The position numbers and the translations under genes are program-made. From Nitrosomonas sp. Nm51 (GTDB taxonomy: Bacteria; Pseudomonadota; Gammaproteobacteria; Burkholderiales; Nitrosomonadaceae), in NCBI RefSeq assembly GCF_900111165.1, contig NZ_FOGH01000007.1, positions 1 through 64,000 on the forward strand: a stretch of 64,000 nt of DNA, written 5' to 3'. This document shows positions 19,236 to 29,239 of the stretch, piece by piece. Within the stretch, counting starts at the first letter, position 1; every line of letters begins with the position of its first letter. The notes beneath the pieces are model-generated. The model was not told where the DNA came from, made no database searches, and was given only the letters and a program-made list of their open reading frames with translations.

Positions 19236-20219
19236 ATGTCTATTCTTCCCTATACACAAAAAAATGCAAAAGCAGATGCCTCAATTTCATCAATAGGAAA
19301 TATCAACAATCGTAAGAAGCTGCCAGGAACCAGTCAGTCGGAACCGGCGGTTCAGACGCAAAATGAATCTGCATTGCCGGCTTCAGAGATAAAACCGGAT
19401 GCGAGCATTTCACTGACGTTCGATAAACAAGCAGGGAAGTGCCGCCTGGCGTCGCGCCGGCATTTTGGGCAGTTGTATGTGCAAAAACCTTTTTATCCTG
19501 AAGGGCCGGACGTGTGTCATGTAGTGCTGGTTCATCCGCCCGGAGGGGTGGTCGGAGGCGACAGGCTGGAAATTGCCAGCCATGTCGGCGCAGATGCCAG
19601 TGTGCAAATAACGACACCGGGCGCGGCAAAGTGGTATAAGTCCAACGGCCGTATCTCTTTTCAGAACGTGGCGATTGACGTAAAAACCGGTGCAACGATG
19701 GAATGGTTGCCGCAGGAGACGATATTTTTTGACGACGCGCAAGTAGAGCTTGCTCAAAGCATCAATCTGGAAAAGGATTCAATCTATATCGGTTGTGAGA
19801 TTTTTTGCCTTGGCCGCACCGCTTTTGGCGAATCGTTCAATTCCGGGCGAATCAGGCAGAAAGTAACCATTCAACGCGAAAATCAATTAATCTGGTATGA
19901 GCAGCTCAATCTGCATGGTGGCAGCAAGGCGATGCGCAGTCCGCTCATTATGGCAGATAAAACGGTTTGCGCGACACTGCTGGCTGCGAGCAATTCGTTA
20001 CACGCCGGCGATTTAATTAACGCACTGCGCAGTCAGGCGGCCGACATCGATAACGGCGACGGGATGCTGGGTGTCTCGCAGGTAAAATCAGTGATCGTGG
20101 CGCGTTATCTGGGCAACTCAAGTGAAGTTGCGCGTGCGGTGATGTTAAAACTCTGGGATGTGCTGCGGCCTGCGTTACTGGGGCGCGCAGCACAAGTCCC
20201 GCGCATGTGGAATACATAG
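19236..20219 (+). CDS. ureD: Urease accessory protein UreD
   Basis: This 327-residue protein is the scaffold that binds urease apoenzyme with UreF and UreG during nickel insertion. Family motifs are visible: VVLVHPPGGVVGGDRL, TPGAAKWYKS and EWLPQETIFFD. It is about 45 residues longer than usual at the N-terminus, a Ser/Asn/Ala-rich stretch without a signal. A later start is possible, but no good ribosome binding site was seen at either place. It is the first of the ureDABCFG run. Confidence 0.93.
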   Translation: MSILPYTQKNAKADASISSIGNINNRKKLPGTSQSEPAVQTQNESALPASEIKPDASISLTFDKQAGKCRLASRRHFGQLYVQKPFYPEGPDVCHVVLVHPPGGVVGGDRLEIASHVGADASVQITTPGAAKWYKSNGRISFQNVAIDVKTGATMEWLPQETIFFDDAQVELAQSINLEKDSIYIGCEIFCLGRTAFGESFNSGRIRQKVTIQRENQLIWYEQLNLHGGSKAMRSPLIMADKTVCATLLAASNSLHAGDLINALRSQAADIDNGDGMLGVSQVKSVIVARYLGNSSEVARAVMLKLWDVLRPALLGRAAQVPRMWNT

Positions 20220-20300
20220 TAAAACGATAGCGGCAGGTGGGTAATCACAGTATTTGTTACAGGAAAGCTTTTTTAATTATTTGTTACTGAGGAGAAAACC

Positions 20301-20603
20301 ATGGATCTAACCCCAAGAGAAAAAGATAAACTTCAGATATTTACTGCAGGATTGCTTGCAGAAAGACGCAAGGCGCGCGGGGTCAAGCTCAATTATCCCG
20401 AAGCGATCGCACTGATTACCTGTTCGGTGCTGGAAGGCGCGCGCGATGGGCGCACAGTCGCCGAACTCATGTCGGAGGGTGCGCGCGTTTTAACCCGCGC
20501 GGACGTCATGGAGGGCGTTCCTGAAATGATTCACGACATTCAGGTTGAAGCAACTTTCCCGGATGGTACTAAACTGGTCACCGTTCACAACCCGATTGCT
20601 TAA
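20301..20603 (+). CDS. ureA: Urease gamma subunit
   Basis: This 100-residue protein is the smallest of the three structural urease subunits. [29 protein letters not shown] and the C-terminal VTVHNPI are diagnostic. A strong GAGGAGAA ribosome binding site precedes the ATG. Separate ureA and ureB genes are the common bacterial arrangement. It is followed 20 bases later by ureB. Confidence 0.97.
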   Translation: MDLTPREKDKLQIFTAGLLAERRKARGVKLNYPEAIALITCSVLEGARDGRTVAELMSEGARVLTRADVMEGVPEMIHDIQVEATFPDGTKLVTVHNPIA

Positions 20604-20623
20604 TATTCTAAGGAGATACACGC

Positions 20624-20953
20624 ATGATTCCAGGAGAGACAATCATTGAAGCGGGTAACATTCAATTAAACGTTGGCCGCAAAACAAAAACAATCAAGGT
20701 GCGCAATGCCGGGGACAGGCCGGTGCAGGTCGGGTCACATTTCCATTTTTATGAAGTCAATTCAGCACTCAGTTTCGAACGAGAAGAAGCATATGGTATG
20801 CGGCTTAATATTATGGCAGGTACGGCAATTCGTTTTGAGCCGGGTCAGGAGCGTACGGTTGAGCTGGTCAACCTTGCCGGAAGCAAAATAGTGTATGGCT
20901 TTAACCAGAAAGTGATGGGGTCATTGACTCAGAAAGGTCATAGACTTGCATAA
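20624..20953 (+). CDS. ureB: Urease beta subunit
   Basis: This 109-residue structural subunit packs against UreC. Diagnostic segments are [18 protein letters not shown] and [22 protein letters not shown] lies in front of the ATG. It overlaps nothing and is 35 bases ahead of ureC. Confidence 0.97.
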   Translation: MIPGETIIEAGNIQLNVGRKTKTIKVRNAGDRPVQVGSHFHFYEVNSALSFEREEAYGMRLNIMAGTAIRFEPGQERTVELVNLAGSKIVYGFNQKVMGSLTQKGHRLA

Positions 20954-20988
20954 TCATAGCCAGTTTTTTTATTCGAAGGAGATTAAAC

Positions 20989-22695
20989 ATGAGTTTTGAA
21001 ATTTCTCGACAGGCTTATGCAGAAATGATGGGGCCGACAACTGGTGACCGCATCCGCCTGGCCGATACCGAATTATTCATTGAAATTGAAAACGATTTCA
21101 CTACATACGGTGAAGAGGTCAAATTTGGTGGCGGCAAGGTCATTCGTGACGGCATGGGACAGTCACAACGTGCTCATGAGAATGTCATGGATACCGTAAT
21201 CACGAATGCGACAATTATAGATTATTGGGGAATTATCAAAGCCGATATCGGCATTAAAAACGGAAAAATAGCGAATATTGGCAAAGCAGGTAACCCCGAT
21301 ATCCAGTCAGGGGTAACTATGGCGATAGGGGCTGCTACCGAAGCAATTGCGGGTGAAGGCATGATTGTTACGGCTGGTGCTTTAGATGTCCACATACATT
21401 TCATCTGCCCGCAACAAGAAGAAGACGCCATGATGAACGGAATTACCACCATGCTGGGTGGCGGCACCGGACCTGCGGCAGGGACGAACGCAACCACCTG
21501 TACGCCTGGGCCATGGCATATTCAATCCATGCTGCGCGCTTCTGACGGCATGGTCATGAATACCGGTTTCTTCGGAAAAGGCAATGTCAGCGTACCGAAG
21601 CCAAACGAAGAACAGGTGCTTGCCGGCGCATGCGGATTAAAGTTGCATGAGGACTGGGGTACGACTTACGGCGCAATTGATAATTGCCTGTCTGTCGCCG
21701 ATAAAATGGACGTGCAGGTCGCCATTCATACCGATACGATTAATGAGGGCGGTTATCTCGAAAATACGATTAGCGCTTTCAAAGATAGAACGATTCATAC
21801 TTTCCATACCGAAGGCGCGGGTGGCGGACACGCGCCGGACATTATGAAAGTGGTGGAACTTGAAAATGTATTGCCGTCATCGACCAATCCGACACGCCCT
21901 TATACCCGCAATACACTGGATGAGCATCTGGATATGCTGATGGTATGCCACCATTTGCATGCAAATATTCCTGAAGACGTGGCATTTGCCGAGTCGCGGA
22001 TTCGTAAGGAAACAATCGCGGCAGAGGATATTTTGCATGATATCGGCGCCATTTCCATGATGGCCTCCGATTCTCAAGCCATGGGACGTATCGGTGAAGT
22101 TGTTACACGCACCTGGCAAACCGCGCACAAAATGAAAGTACAGCGCGGTGCACTCAAGGAAGATTCAGCAAGAAATGATAATTTCAGAGTCAAACGGTAT
22201 ATTGCCAAATACACGATCAACCCGGCGATATGCCATGGTATTTCGCATGCGGTAGGGTCGATTGAAGTCGGCAAATATGCTGACCTTGTTATCTGGAGAC
22301 CCGCACATTTCGGTGTCAAGCCTTCAGTGATTCTGAAGGGCGGTATGATTGCAGCCGCGCTCATGGGTGATCCAAACGCATCAATTCCAACGCCGCAGCC
22401 TGTGCATTACCGGTATATGTTTGGCGCCTATGGGTCTGCGCTTAAAAACACCTGCTATACCTTTGTTTCAGAAGCTTCCCTGGCAGCAGGCCTGGTTGAA
22501 CAGCTAAAGGCCGACAAGCCGCTGATAGCTGTCAAAAATACGCGCGGTTTGCGCAAGAAAGATATGATTCATAACGATGCGACACCTAAAATGGAAATTG
22601 ATCCAGAAACATATGAAGTACGCGCTGACGGGGAGCTATTGACGTGCGAACCGGCGGAAACGCTGCCGATGGCGCAGCGTTACTTTTTATTCTAA
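20989..22695 (+). CDS. ureC: Urease alpha subunit (catalytic)
   Basis: This 568-residue catalytic subunit hydrolyses urea to ammonia and carbamate at a di-nickel site. Nickel-ligand histidines H135 and H137 lie in VHIHFICP, and the carbamylated lysine is K218 in GLKLHEDWG. Further active-site segments are HTDTINEGG and [12 protein letters not shown]. The flap cysteine and histidine are C320 and H321 (MVCHHLH). All expected residues are present and the length is normal. The ribosome binding site is AAGGAG. Confidence 0.98.
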   Translation: MSFEISRQAYAEMMGPTTGDRIRLADTELFIEIENDFTTYGEEVKFGGGKVIRDGMGQSQRAHENVMDTVITNATIIDYWGIIKADIGIKNGKIANIGKAGNPDIQSGVTMAIGAATEAIAGEGMIVTAGALDVHIHFICPQQEEDAMMNGITTMLGGGTGPAAGTNATTCTPGPWHIQSMLRASDGMVMNTGFFGKGNVSVPKPNEEQVLAGACGLKLHEDWGTTYGAIDNCLSVADKMDVQVAIHTDTINEGGYLENTISAFKDRTIHTFHTEGAGGGHAPDIMKVVELENVLPSSTNPTRPYTRNTLDEHLDMLMVCHHLHANIPEDVAFAESRIRKETIAAEDILHDIGAISMMASDSQAMGRIGEVVTRTWQTAHKMKVQRGALKEDSARNDNFRVKRYIAKYTINPAICHGISHAVGSIEVGKYADLVIWRPAHFGVKPSVILKGGMIAAALMGDPNASIPTPQPVHYRYMFGAYGSALKNTCYTFVSEASLAAGLVEQLKADKPLIAVKNTRGLRKKDMIHNDATPKMEIDPETYEVRADGELLTCEPAETLPMAQRYFLF

Positions 22696-22717
22696 AACAA
22701 TTCCACGATGTTTTTCG

Positions 22718-22749
22718 GTAAAAGAAGGATTTCCAACTCTTTCTTTTAC
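22718..22749 (+). terminator. Hairpin after ureC
   Basis: Nine-base arms GTAAAAGAA (22718-22726) and TTCTTTTAC (22741-22749) pair perfectly around a 14-base loop. No T-run follows. It may attenuate transcription or protect the structural-subunit mRNA from decay, since ureF and ureG continue 245 bases further on. The 299-base gap itself has no supportable gene. Confidence 0.4.
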
Positions 22750-22994
22750 TGGATTCTGATTCGTGGCAATAGTTTTATTTTATCCGGGATTCTGGATAAA
22801 TAAGTTTGAAGGAACAGATACCAAATGCGTTGCGAAGCCAAAAACAGGCGCCAGGCAGCAACGCATGCCATTGTTCACATACCGGGGAACTACAGGTAAT
22901 CACGCAAATTGTGGCTGGTTGCTGGTTAGAAATTTCAAACCCGGCAATGACTGTTTGATAATCATCCAAACGCATATTAATACGTAAACAAAAA

Positions 22995-23684
22995 ATGATA
23001 GGTGAAAGACAACCCGCTGAATTGCTCAGTTTGATGCACCTGGCAAGCCCATCGTTGCCGATTGGCGCTTATACTTACTCACAAGGACTGGAAGCGGCGA
23101 TAGAGACCGGTCAAATCGCAAACGAAGAATCTGCGCGCGCCTGGATTAAAGAATCTTTATCCGTCGTTGCTGATTTTGAAGCGCCTGTTTTCTGGCGTCT
23201 GTTGCACGCATTTGCAAACAAGAATGAAGCGGCGGTTTCACACTGGACGCAATTGTTTCTTGCAGCCCGCGACACGCAAGAATTCCGGGCTGAGACTATA
23301 CAGATGGGGTATTCACTTAGCAGGCTGGTATTTGATTTGAACATTGCAGACGAATCACTGCAATCAATGATGGCGCGGCAGACGGAAGTTCCCCTGCCGA
23401 CAGCGTTTGCCTGTGCGGCTGTGGCATTGAAGCTGTCACATGAAGCCGCTCTATTAGGCCTGTTATTTTCGATCGTAGAAAATCAGGTGCTCGTATGCGT
23501 TAAATCCATACCGCTTGGGCAAGTTTCAGGCCAACGCCTGCTGTTGTCGCTGCATTCGGAAATAGAAATGGCGGCTGAGCAGGTAAAGCGGCTCGAGGAT
23601 GATGCGCTTTCCAACTGGGCGCCCGGTTTGTCGATATTGTCGATGATGCACGAAGTACAATACAGTCGAATTTATCGGTCCTGA
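22995..23684 (+). CDS. ureF: Urease accessory protein UreF
   Basis: This 229-residue protein is part of the UreD-UreF-UreG complex and gates GTP-dependent nickel transfer. Family motifs are LMHLASPSLPIGAYTYSQGLE at the N-terminus and the C-terminal helices around GQVSGQRLLL. The length is typical. The ribosome binding site is weak. It is separated from ureC by about 300 bases with a hairpin, so it could be less strongly expressed than the structural genes. Confidence 0.95.
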   Translation: MIGERQPAELLSLMHLASPSLPIGAYTYSQGLEAAIETGQIANEESARAWIKESLSVVADFEAPVFWRLLHAFANKNEAAVSHWTQLFLAARDTQEFRAETIQMGYSLSRLVFDLNIADESLQSMMARQTEVPLPTAFACAAVALKLSHEAALLGLLFSIVENQVLVCVKSIPLGQVSGQRLLLSLHSEIEMAAEQVKRLEDDALSNWAPGLSILSMMHEVQYSRIYRS

Positions 23685-23710
23685 AACAATAATCTGGAAT
23701 ATTGAATAGC

Positions 23711-24340
23711 ATGGAAAATAAATCTAATCCGCTCCGTGTCGGTATCGGTGGACCGGTTGGTTCCGGCAAAACCGCACTATGCGAGATATTAAGCAAGAAA
23801 ATGCGCGGCAACTATGAAATGGCGGTTATTACAAACGATATTTATACCAAGGAAGATCTTGAGATCCTGCTGCGCGCAGAAGCGCTGCCCGCGGAACGGT
23901 TGATTGGCGTTGAAACCGGTGGCTGTCCGCATACTGCAATCAGAGAGGATGCGTCGATTAATCTCGAAGCAATCTCCCGTATCACCCGGGAGATTCCCAA
24001 CCTGGATCTGGTGCTGGTTGAATCTGGCGGCGATAACCTGGCGTCTACGTTCAGTCCTGAATTATCTGATCTGACCATTTATGTCATTGACGTTGCCGCT
24101 GGAGAAAAAATACCCAGAAAGGGTGGGCCAGGCATTACACGTTCCGCACTGCTGGTTATAAATAAAATTGATCTTGCCCCGTATGTTGGCGCGGATCTGG
24201 ATGTAATGGCGCGCGATGCCAAGCGGATGCGCGGTGACCGGCCATTCGTTTTTACCAATATGCGTACCGGCCAGGGTGTACAGGAAATTATTGATTTTAT
24301 TGTCAAGCAGGGTCTTTTGGAAGAGGTAAAAGCACATTAA
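23711..24340 (+). CDS. ureG: Urease accessory GTPase UreG
   Basis: This 209-residue SIMIBI-class GTPase powers nickel insertion into urease. The P-loop is [11 protein letters not shown]. The invariant nickel-binding CPH motif is in [21 protein letters not shown] and the guanine-specificity motif NKIDL are present. I use the ATG at 23711; a TTG three codons upstream is in frame but has no support. It begins 26 bases after ureF. Confidence 0.97.
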   Translation: MENKSNPLRVGIGGPVGSGKTALCEILSKKMRGNYEMAVITNDIYTKEDLEILLRAEALPAERLIGVETGGCPHTAIREDASINLEAISRITREIPNLDLVLVESGGDNLASTFSPELSDLTIYVIDVAAGEKIPRKGGPGITRSALLVINKIDLAPYVGADLDVMARDAKRMRGDRPFVFTNMRTGQGVQEIIDFIVKQGLLEEVKAH

Positions 24341-24456
24341 TTTCCAGTGCGCTGCTGTTGAAAAATCCTTATCAATAGTGGCTTTAAACGCAGATTCCTG
24401 GGTATTGGCTTTGGTTCAAAAAATTTTTAGTCGAGAAATAATCCGGAGATAAAAAA

Positions 24457-25440
24457 ATGCAATGGGCAGTGAAAGTAGACATGGCTTTGCCACGTCCAAT
24501 CCGAGTAATATTACGGGGTGTGGGTCAAGTGTTTTTTTGTGGCAACGCTGTTACAGGCCTGGTTTTTTTAGTTGCGCTTTACATCGGTGGCATAACTGCA
24601 GGACTGGCGGCCACTGTTGGCGTGGTAACCAGTACCGTTACGGCATATTTGCTCGGCTTCTCGGAAGATGATATTGACGCCGGACTTTATGGATTTAATG
24701 GCACCCTGGTCGGCCCATGCTTGTTTTTGTTCCTTGAAAATACGCCTTTGTTATGGGTATACGTCGTATTTGCTTCCATTTTATCAAGCGTAGTTCTCGC
24801 GGCTTTGATCAGAATTCTGACACCCTACAAAATACCGGCCTCGACATCGCCTTTCGTTCTGACCTGCTGGATGTTCATGGTTGCAATCTACTCATTTGAC
24901 AGCCTCTCGCCCAGCGCTGTTCTGCCGCCACCAGGCGTGCCCGAAGCGATTGCAAGCACTGATTTGCCTGTCACGGCCTGGCTTGCGTCCATGACGGATG
25001 AAACGGCTGAGCTCTGGTATGTGGCGCTGACCAAAGGAGTTGCAGAGGTCATGTTTGCGGACAATGTGCTGGTTGGTATTTTATTTTTGACCGGTATCGC
25101 GATCACGTCTTGGCGTGGCGCTTTTATGGCGCTTTGCGGAACATTTGTAGGGGTGCTGGTGCCCGTATTACTCGGGGCGGGTCAAAGCTTGATAGAAATG
25201 GGATTATACGCGTTTAATCCGGTGCTGACCATGATGGCGATTGGCTGGGTTTTTCTCAAACCTTCAGCAGGAACAGCTGTTCTGGCTTTGCTGGCCGGTA
25301 TTCTGACTGTCATTTGCCAAGCGGGCCTGGCTAACTTTTTGGCGCCAATCGGTTTGCCCACGTTGACTTTTCCATTCGTACTGACGATGTGGATGTTTTT
25401 GTTCGCTGCATCTGTATCAAAACACTGGTCATCGGAATAA
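24457..25440 (+). CDS. Urea transporter (UT/SLC14 family channel)
   Basis: This 327-residue inner-membrane protein has two homologous halves of five membrane segments. Each half carries the family signature: FNGTLVGPCLFLF and STSPFVLTCW in the first, FNPVLTMMAIG and LTFPFVLTMWMF in the second. Such channels let urea move down its gradient, which urease maintains by hydrolysis. A CCGGAGAT ribosome binding site precedes the ATG. It follows ureG by 116 bases on the same strand and precedes a carbonic anhydrase. Confidence 0.92.
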   Translation: MQWAVKVDMALPRPIRVILRGVGQVFFCGNAVTGLVFLVALYIGGITAGLAATVGVVTSTVTAYLLGFSEDDIDAGLYGFNGTLVGPCLFLFLENTPLLWVYVVFASILSSVVLAALIRILTPYKIPASTSPFVLTCWMFMVAIYSFDSLSPSAVLPPPGVPEAIASTDLPVTAWLASMTDETAELWYVALTKGVAEVMFADNVLVGILFLTGIAITSWRGAFMALCGTFVGVLVPVLLGAGQSLIEMGLYAFNPVLTMMAIGWVFLKPSAGTAVLALLAGILTVICQAGLANFLAPIGLPTLTFPFVLTMWMFLFAASVSKHWSSE

Positions 25441-25463
25441 TTCATAAAGTATCAGGAATTCAA

Positions 25464-26225
25464 ATGCAAAGAAAAAATCTGAATGTTGAAAAGCAACAAA
25501 AAGCGCGGCAAAGGCGCTGGCTACTTAAAATGACAACGGCATCCCTGCTTGGCATGGGCCTGCCGGTTTCGGGGACAGTAAACGCAATATCCGGCATGGT
25601 TAAAATGCCGCCTATACCCGAGAATGTATTAAGTCCGGAAGCAGCCCTCGAGCGTCTAATGAAAGGAAATGAACGCTATGTAACAAATCGCTCAACACCC
25701 TTGAATTTTAAAGATGAGCGTTTGGATTTAGTTAGAGGGCAAAATCCCTTTGCGTGTATTCTGAGTTGCTCGGACTCCCGGGTGAGTCCGGAATTCTGTT
25801 TTGATGAACAGCGTGGGGACTTGTTTGTTGCCCGTGTTGCCGGTAACTATATTACAACAGATTTTATTGCCACCCTTGAATACGCTGCAGCAATTTTGCA
25901 TGTTCCGTTGATCATGGTTCTGGGTCATGAAAACTGCGGAGCCATCAAAGCGGCGATTGATGCAACCGATAATTACGAACAGTTTCCAGGGCATATACAG
26001 ACAATTGCTACAGCATTAACGCCGGCGGTCAGATCTGTACGCAAAACTCCGGATTATGTCGCCAATGACCGATATTTTGACATTGTTAAAAAAAATGTTG
26101 TTCTTAATGTTGAAGAATTAAGGAAACAGCCGCCGATTCTAAGCCGGATGGTCGATGATAAAAAACTTAAGATCGTCGGTGGTGTTTATCATTTAAAAAC
26201 CGGTAAGGTTGAATTGATTTCCTAA
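25464..26225 (+). CDS. Beta-class carbonic anhydrase with Tat-type export signal
   Basis: This 253-residue zinc enzyme interconverts CO2 and bicarbonate. The zinc site and dyad are visible in CSDSRVSPE (Cys, with Asp-Arg dyad) and in GHENCGAIKAA (His and Cys). The N-terminus carries a twin-arginine motif (RQRRWLLKM) followed by a hydrophobic stretch ending near VNA, so the folded, metal-loaded enzyme is probably exported to the periplasm. I use the ATG at 25464 after an AGGA; the frame is open to 25389, but that start overlaps the urea transporter. Beside urease it could trap CO2 released from urea. Confidence 0.9.
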   Translation: MQRKNLNVEKQQKARQRRWLLKMTTASLLGMGLPVSGTVNAISGMVKMPPIPENVLSPEAALERLMKGNERYVTNRSTPLNFKDERLDLVRGQNPFACILSCSDSRVSPEFCFDEQRGDLFVARVAGNYITTDFIATLEYAAAILHVPLIMVLGHENCGAIKAAIDATDNYEQFPGHIQTIATALTPAVRSVRKTPDYVANDRYFDIVKKNVVLNVEELRKQPPILSRMVDDKKLKIVGGVYHLKTGKVELIS

Positions 26226-26290
26226 CCTGTAAATTTATGGCCGGAAAATCAGTGCGTATTGGCAATTATTTACCAACTGCAGGAGTATAA

Positions 26291-29005
26291 GTGTCTACCC
26301 GTTACGTTTTTACAAAGCATTTTGTGCTTTTGTCGCTAACTGGGCTGGTTTTGCTGGGTGTTTTCGTTACGCTGTCATCCACTGCCCTTTTGCAAATTTC
26401 TTTCAATACTTATTTCAACAGGGACTGGAACGAGGGATTTCTGCATCCATTAACGGGATGGGATCATATTGTCGTCATGGTGGCTGTCGGTATCTGGGCG
26501 GCGCAGCTACGCGGTCAGGCACTGTGGATACTGCCGGTTGTATTTGTCAGTGTCATGAGTCTTGGCGGCCTGGCCGGTGCGGCCAGCTATATTATTCCGG
26601 GCGCGGAAGCGATGATTCTTTTATCGTGCTTCACGATCAGTGCATTGATCGTGCGTGGAATACGATTCAGTGCACCAGTCAATGTGATCATTATTTCACT
26701 GTTTGCTTTTTTTCACGGCTACGTCCACGGACAGGAAATCTCCGCATCCGCCAGTCTGGCCTCATACACAGCCGGTTTTGTGTCCGCCACGTTATTGTTA
26801 CATGGTGCAGGCATTCTGATTTCATGGTTGACCGTACTGGCGATTACTTTTTTTATCAGCACCAGTATTAATGCCCAGGAAAAAGGCCTGTCCGCTTATG
26901 CAGATACCGCAAAACCCGGTTCACAAATCAACAAACTGGCGCATGCCGTACTGGAGGAAGTACGCGTTACCGGACGCGCGGATGAACTGACCGGCATCGC
27001 CGACAGCGCTTCACAAGGCAAGGTGGGGCAGGATCAGATCAGATACCGGCCGATGATCCGTCCCGGTGAAGTGCTCGAAACGGTGCCCGGTCTGATTGCA
27101 ACGCAACACAGCGGCGAAGGCAAGGCAAATCAGTTTTTTTTGCGTGGTTTCAATCTGGATCACGGTACCGATTTTCTGACCCGGATTGAAGGCGTGCCGG
27201 TCAATCAACTATCCCATTCGCATGGTCAGGGGTGGACCGACACCAATTTTTTGATTCCCGAGCTTATTGAATCGATTGATTTCAGGAAAGGGAACTATTT
27301 TGCCGACACGGGCGATTTTTCCAGCGCCGGATCGGCCAATATCCGCTATTTCAACCGTTTGCCCGAGAACCTGTTCAGATTCACCGGCGGCAGTTTTGAC
27401 TACTACCGGGGGCTGGCGGCCGGGTCGCATCGACTATTGAAAGGCGATGTCTTGTATGCCGGAGAAATCGTGCACAATGACGGCCCCTGGACCGTCGGAA
27501 ACAACTATCTGAAATTCAACGGTCTGCTTCGATACAGCCGCGAATACGGCAATCACAGCTGGCGTATCACAGCCATGGCGACGCAATCCGACTGGCGGGC
27601 GACCGATCAGATTCCAAGACGCGCGCTTAACCAGGGTTCCGTCGGCCGGTTCGATGCGCTGGATCCGACCGATGGCGGAAACAGCCAGCGCTATGGTCTG
27701 ACAGGTGAATGGCGCATGCAGGGGGAAAACAGCATCACGTCCGTCATGGCGTATGGTATTTATTCCAAGTTGAATCTGTATTCAAACTTTTCTTTTTTTC
27801 TGGATGACAATGAGACGACCAATCCGGCAGGCTGCGCCAGGCTGCGCGGATTGCTGCCTGGAAACCGGGTTTCTTCCGGGTTGTTTCGAACCTGTGGCGA
27901 TCAATTCGGACAGCCGGATGACCGTTGGACGACCGGCTTTGCTGGCAGTCACACGCTGTTTCACAAGATTGGCGCATTCGATGCCGAAACGACGCTGGGC
28001 ATACAGGTACGTAACGATAACATTCAAAATGCCCTGACAAAAACCCATGCGCAAAAAACGGTCGGCATTACTCGTCAGGATACCGTCTGGGTTACCAGTG
28101 TCAGTCCCTATCTTGAAAACAAAATCCACTGGCAGAAATGGTTGCGTACCAGTCTGGGCGTGCGCTTCGACGGTTTTCGTTTTGCAGTCAACAATAGCAA
28201 TATCCAGAAAAACAATGGCACGCGTTACGATGGTCTGGTCAGTCCGAAATTAAGCATCGTATTTGGCCCCTGGGCGGATACCGAGCTGTATCTAAACGGC
28301 GGCCTCGGTTTTCACAGCAACGACGCACGCGGAATCAATACCCGGATCGATCCGGCAAGCGGTGACGCCGTCAGCCGCGCCGATCCGCTTGCGCGCACAT
28401 ACAGTGCTGAAACAGGCATCCGTTCAACCTGGGTACAGGGATTGCAAAGCACGCTGACTGTCTGGTGGATGGATCTCGAGTCCGAACTGGTTTTTGTGGG
28501 GGACGCAGGCACTACCGAAGCAAGCCGGCCGAGCCGGCGCTACGGACTCGAATTCGCCAACTATTATCAGCCGGTGCACTGGCTGACATTTGACGCCGAT
28601 TTCAGTTTTTCGCGTGCGCATTTTCGCGGCGCACTGGCCGGTGAGGGCGATCATGTTCCCAACGCCGTGGAAACGGTCATTGCAGCAGGCGCAACATTTC
28701 ACGATGTGTTTGGCGGGTTCTATGGCGGACCCCGGTTGCGCTACCTTGGGCCGCGCGCGCTGAATGAAGACAATACCAGACGGTCAGACAGTACAATATT
28801 GCTGTCAGCGATGCTGGGGTATGAGATCAGCAAGTCACTGCGCATCCAGGCCGAAGTATTCAACATTCTGAACCGCAAGGATGATGCAATCACGTATTTT
28901 TATACGTCACGCCTGCCGGGAGAGTCCATCGCGGGTATGGATGACTTTCACTTTCATCCCGTCGAGCCGGTGAGCTTCCGGGTGGGGTTTGTCATCAATT
29001 ATTAG
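26291..29005 (+). CDS. HupE/UreJ nickel permease fused to a TonB-dependent receptor
   Basis: This 904-residue open frame joins two families. Residues about 1-190 are a HupE/UreJ permease with about six membrane segments and the signature HPLTGWDHIVVMVAVGIWAA (residues 52-71), plus FAFFHGYVHGQE (138-149). From about 196 it is a TonB-dependent outer-membrane receptor. A TonB-box-like EEVRVTG lies at 222-228, a plug with ETVPGLIATQHSG and FFLRGFNLDHGTDF follows, and then a full barrel ending in VSFRVGFVINY. The junction (TVLAITFFISTSINAQ) looks like a receptor signal peptide overlapping the last permease helix. Cleavage after INAQ would free the receptor. A GTG start follows AGGAG. Position behind the urease genes points to nickel uptake. 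Confidence 0.85.
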   Translation: MSTRYVFTKHFVLLSLTGLVLLGVFVTLSSTALLQISFNTYFNRDWNEGFLHPLTGWDHIVVMVAVGIWAAQLRGQALWILPVVFVSVMSLGGLAGAASYIIPGAEAMILLSCFTISALIVRGIRFSAPVNVIIISLFAFFHGYVHGQEISASASLASYTAGFVSATLLLHGAGILISWLTVLAITFFISTSINAQEKGLSAYADTAKPGSQINKLAHAVLEEVRVTGRADELTGIADSASQGKVGQDQIRYRPMIRPGEVLETVPGLIATQHSGEGKANQFFLRGFNLDHGTDFLTRIEGVPVNQLSHSHGQGWTDTNFLIPELIESIDFRKGNYFADTGDFSSAGSANIRYFNRLPENLFRFTGGSFDYYRGLAAGSHRLLKGDVLYAGEIVHNDGPWTVGNNYLKFNGLLRYSREYGNHSWRITAMATQSDWRATDQIPRRALNQGSVGRFDALDPTDGGNSQRYGLTGEWRMQGENSITSVMAYGIYSKLNLYSNFSFFLDDNETTNPAGCARLRGLLPGNRVSSGLFRTCGDQFGQPDDRWTTGFAGSHTLFHKIGAFDAETTLGIQVRNDNIQNALTKTHAQKTVGITRQDTVWVTSVSPYLENKIHWQKWLRTSLGVRFDGFRFAVNNSNIQKNNGTRYDGLVSPKLSIVFGPWADTELYLNGGLGFHSNDARGINTRIDPASGDAVSRADPLARTYSAETGIRSTWVQGLQSTLTVWWMDLESELVFVGDAGTTEASRPSRRYGLEFANYYQPVHWLTFDADFSFSRAHFRGALAGEGDHVPNAVETVIAAGATFHDVFGGFYGGPRLRYLGPRALNEDNTRRSDSTILLSAMLGYEISKSLRIQAEVFNILNRKDDAITYFYTSRLPGESIAGMDDFHFHPVEPVSFRVGFVINY

Positions 29006-29021
29006 CCGGTGAAAGCCATAA

Positions 29022-29066
29022 GGAGCCGCGAATAAATAAGTGTTACAGTTATTTATGAACGACTCC
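29022..29066 (+). terminator. Hairpin after the UreJ-receptor gene
   Basis: Arms 29022-29039 and 29049-29066 pair over about 14 of 18 positions (AATAAATAA with TTATTTAT and GGAG with CTCC) around a 9-base loop. It lies 17 bases after the stop codon and probably ends the urea operon. The remaining bases to 29239 hold no gene. Confidence 0.5.
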
Positions 29067-29239
29067 TAAGGAAATTGCCGCAGATTTATTCCGATGTTCG
29101 GCAAAATATTTCTTCTTGAATACCGGCCATTTCCGGATGCCATGCTGAAACCAGCGGCGAAGACCGATGGTGGTGCGGCCGTTTTCAGCTAGAGATCAAG
29201 GGCTGCGGCATTGTGAAAAACCCGTCCGGATTTTTGCGT

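Noticed and set aside
22763-22987. 74-codon frame between ureC and ureF
   Set aside because: No family resemblance and no ribosome binding site; the spacing only reflects a non-coding leader with a hairpin.
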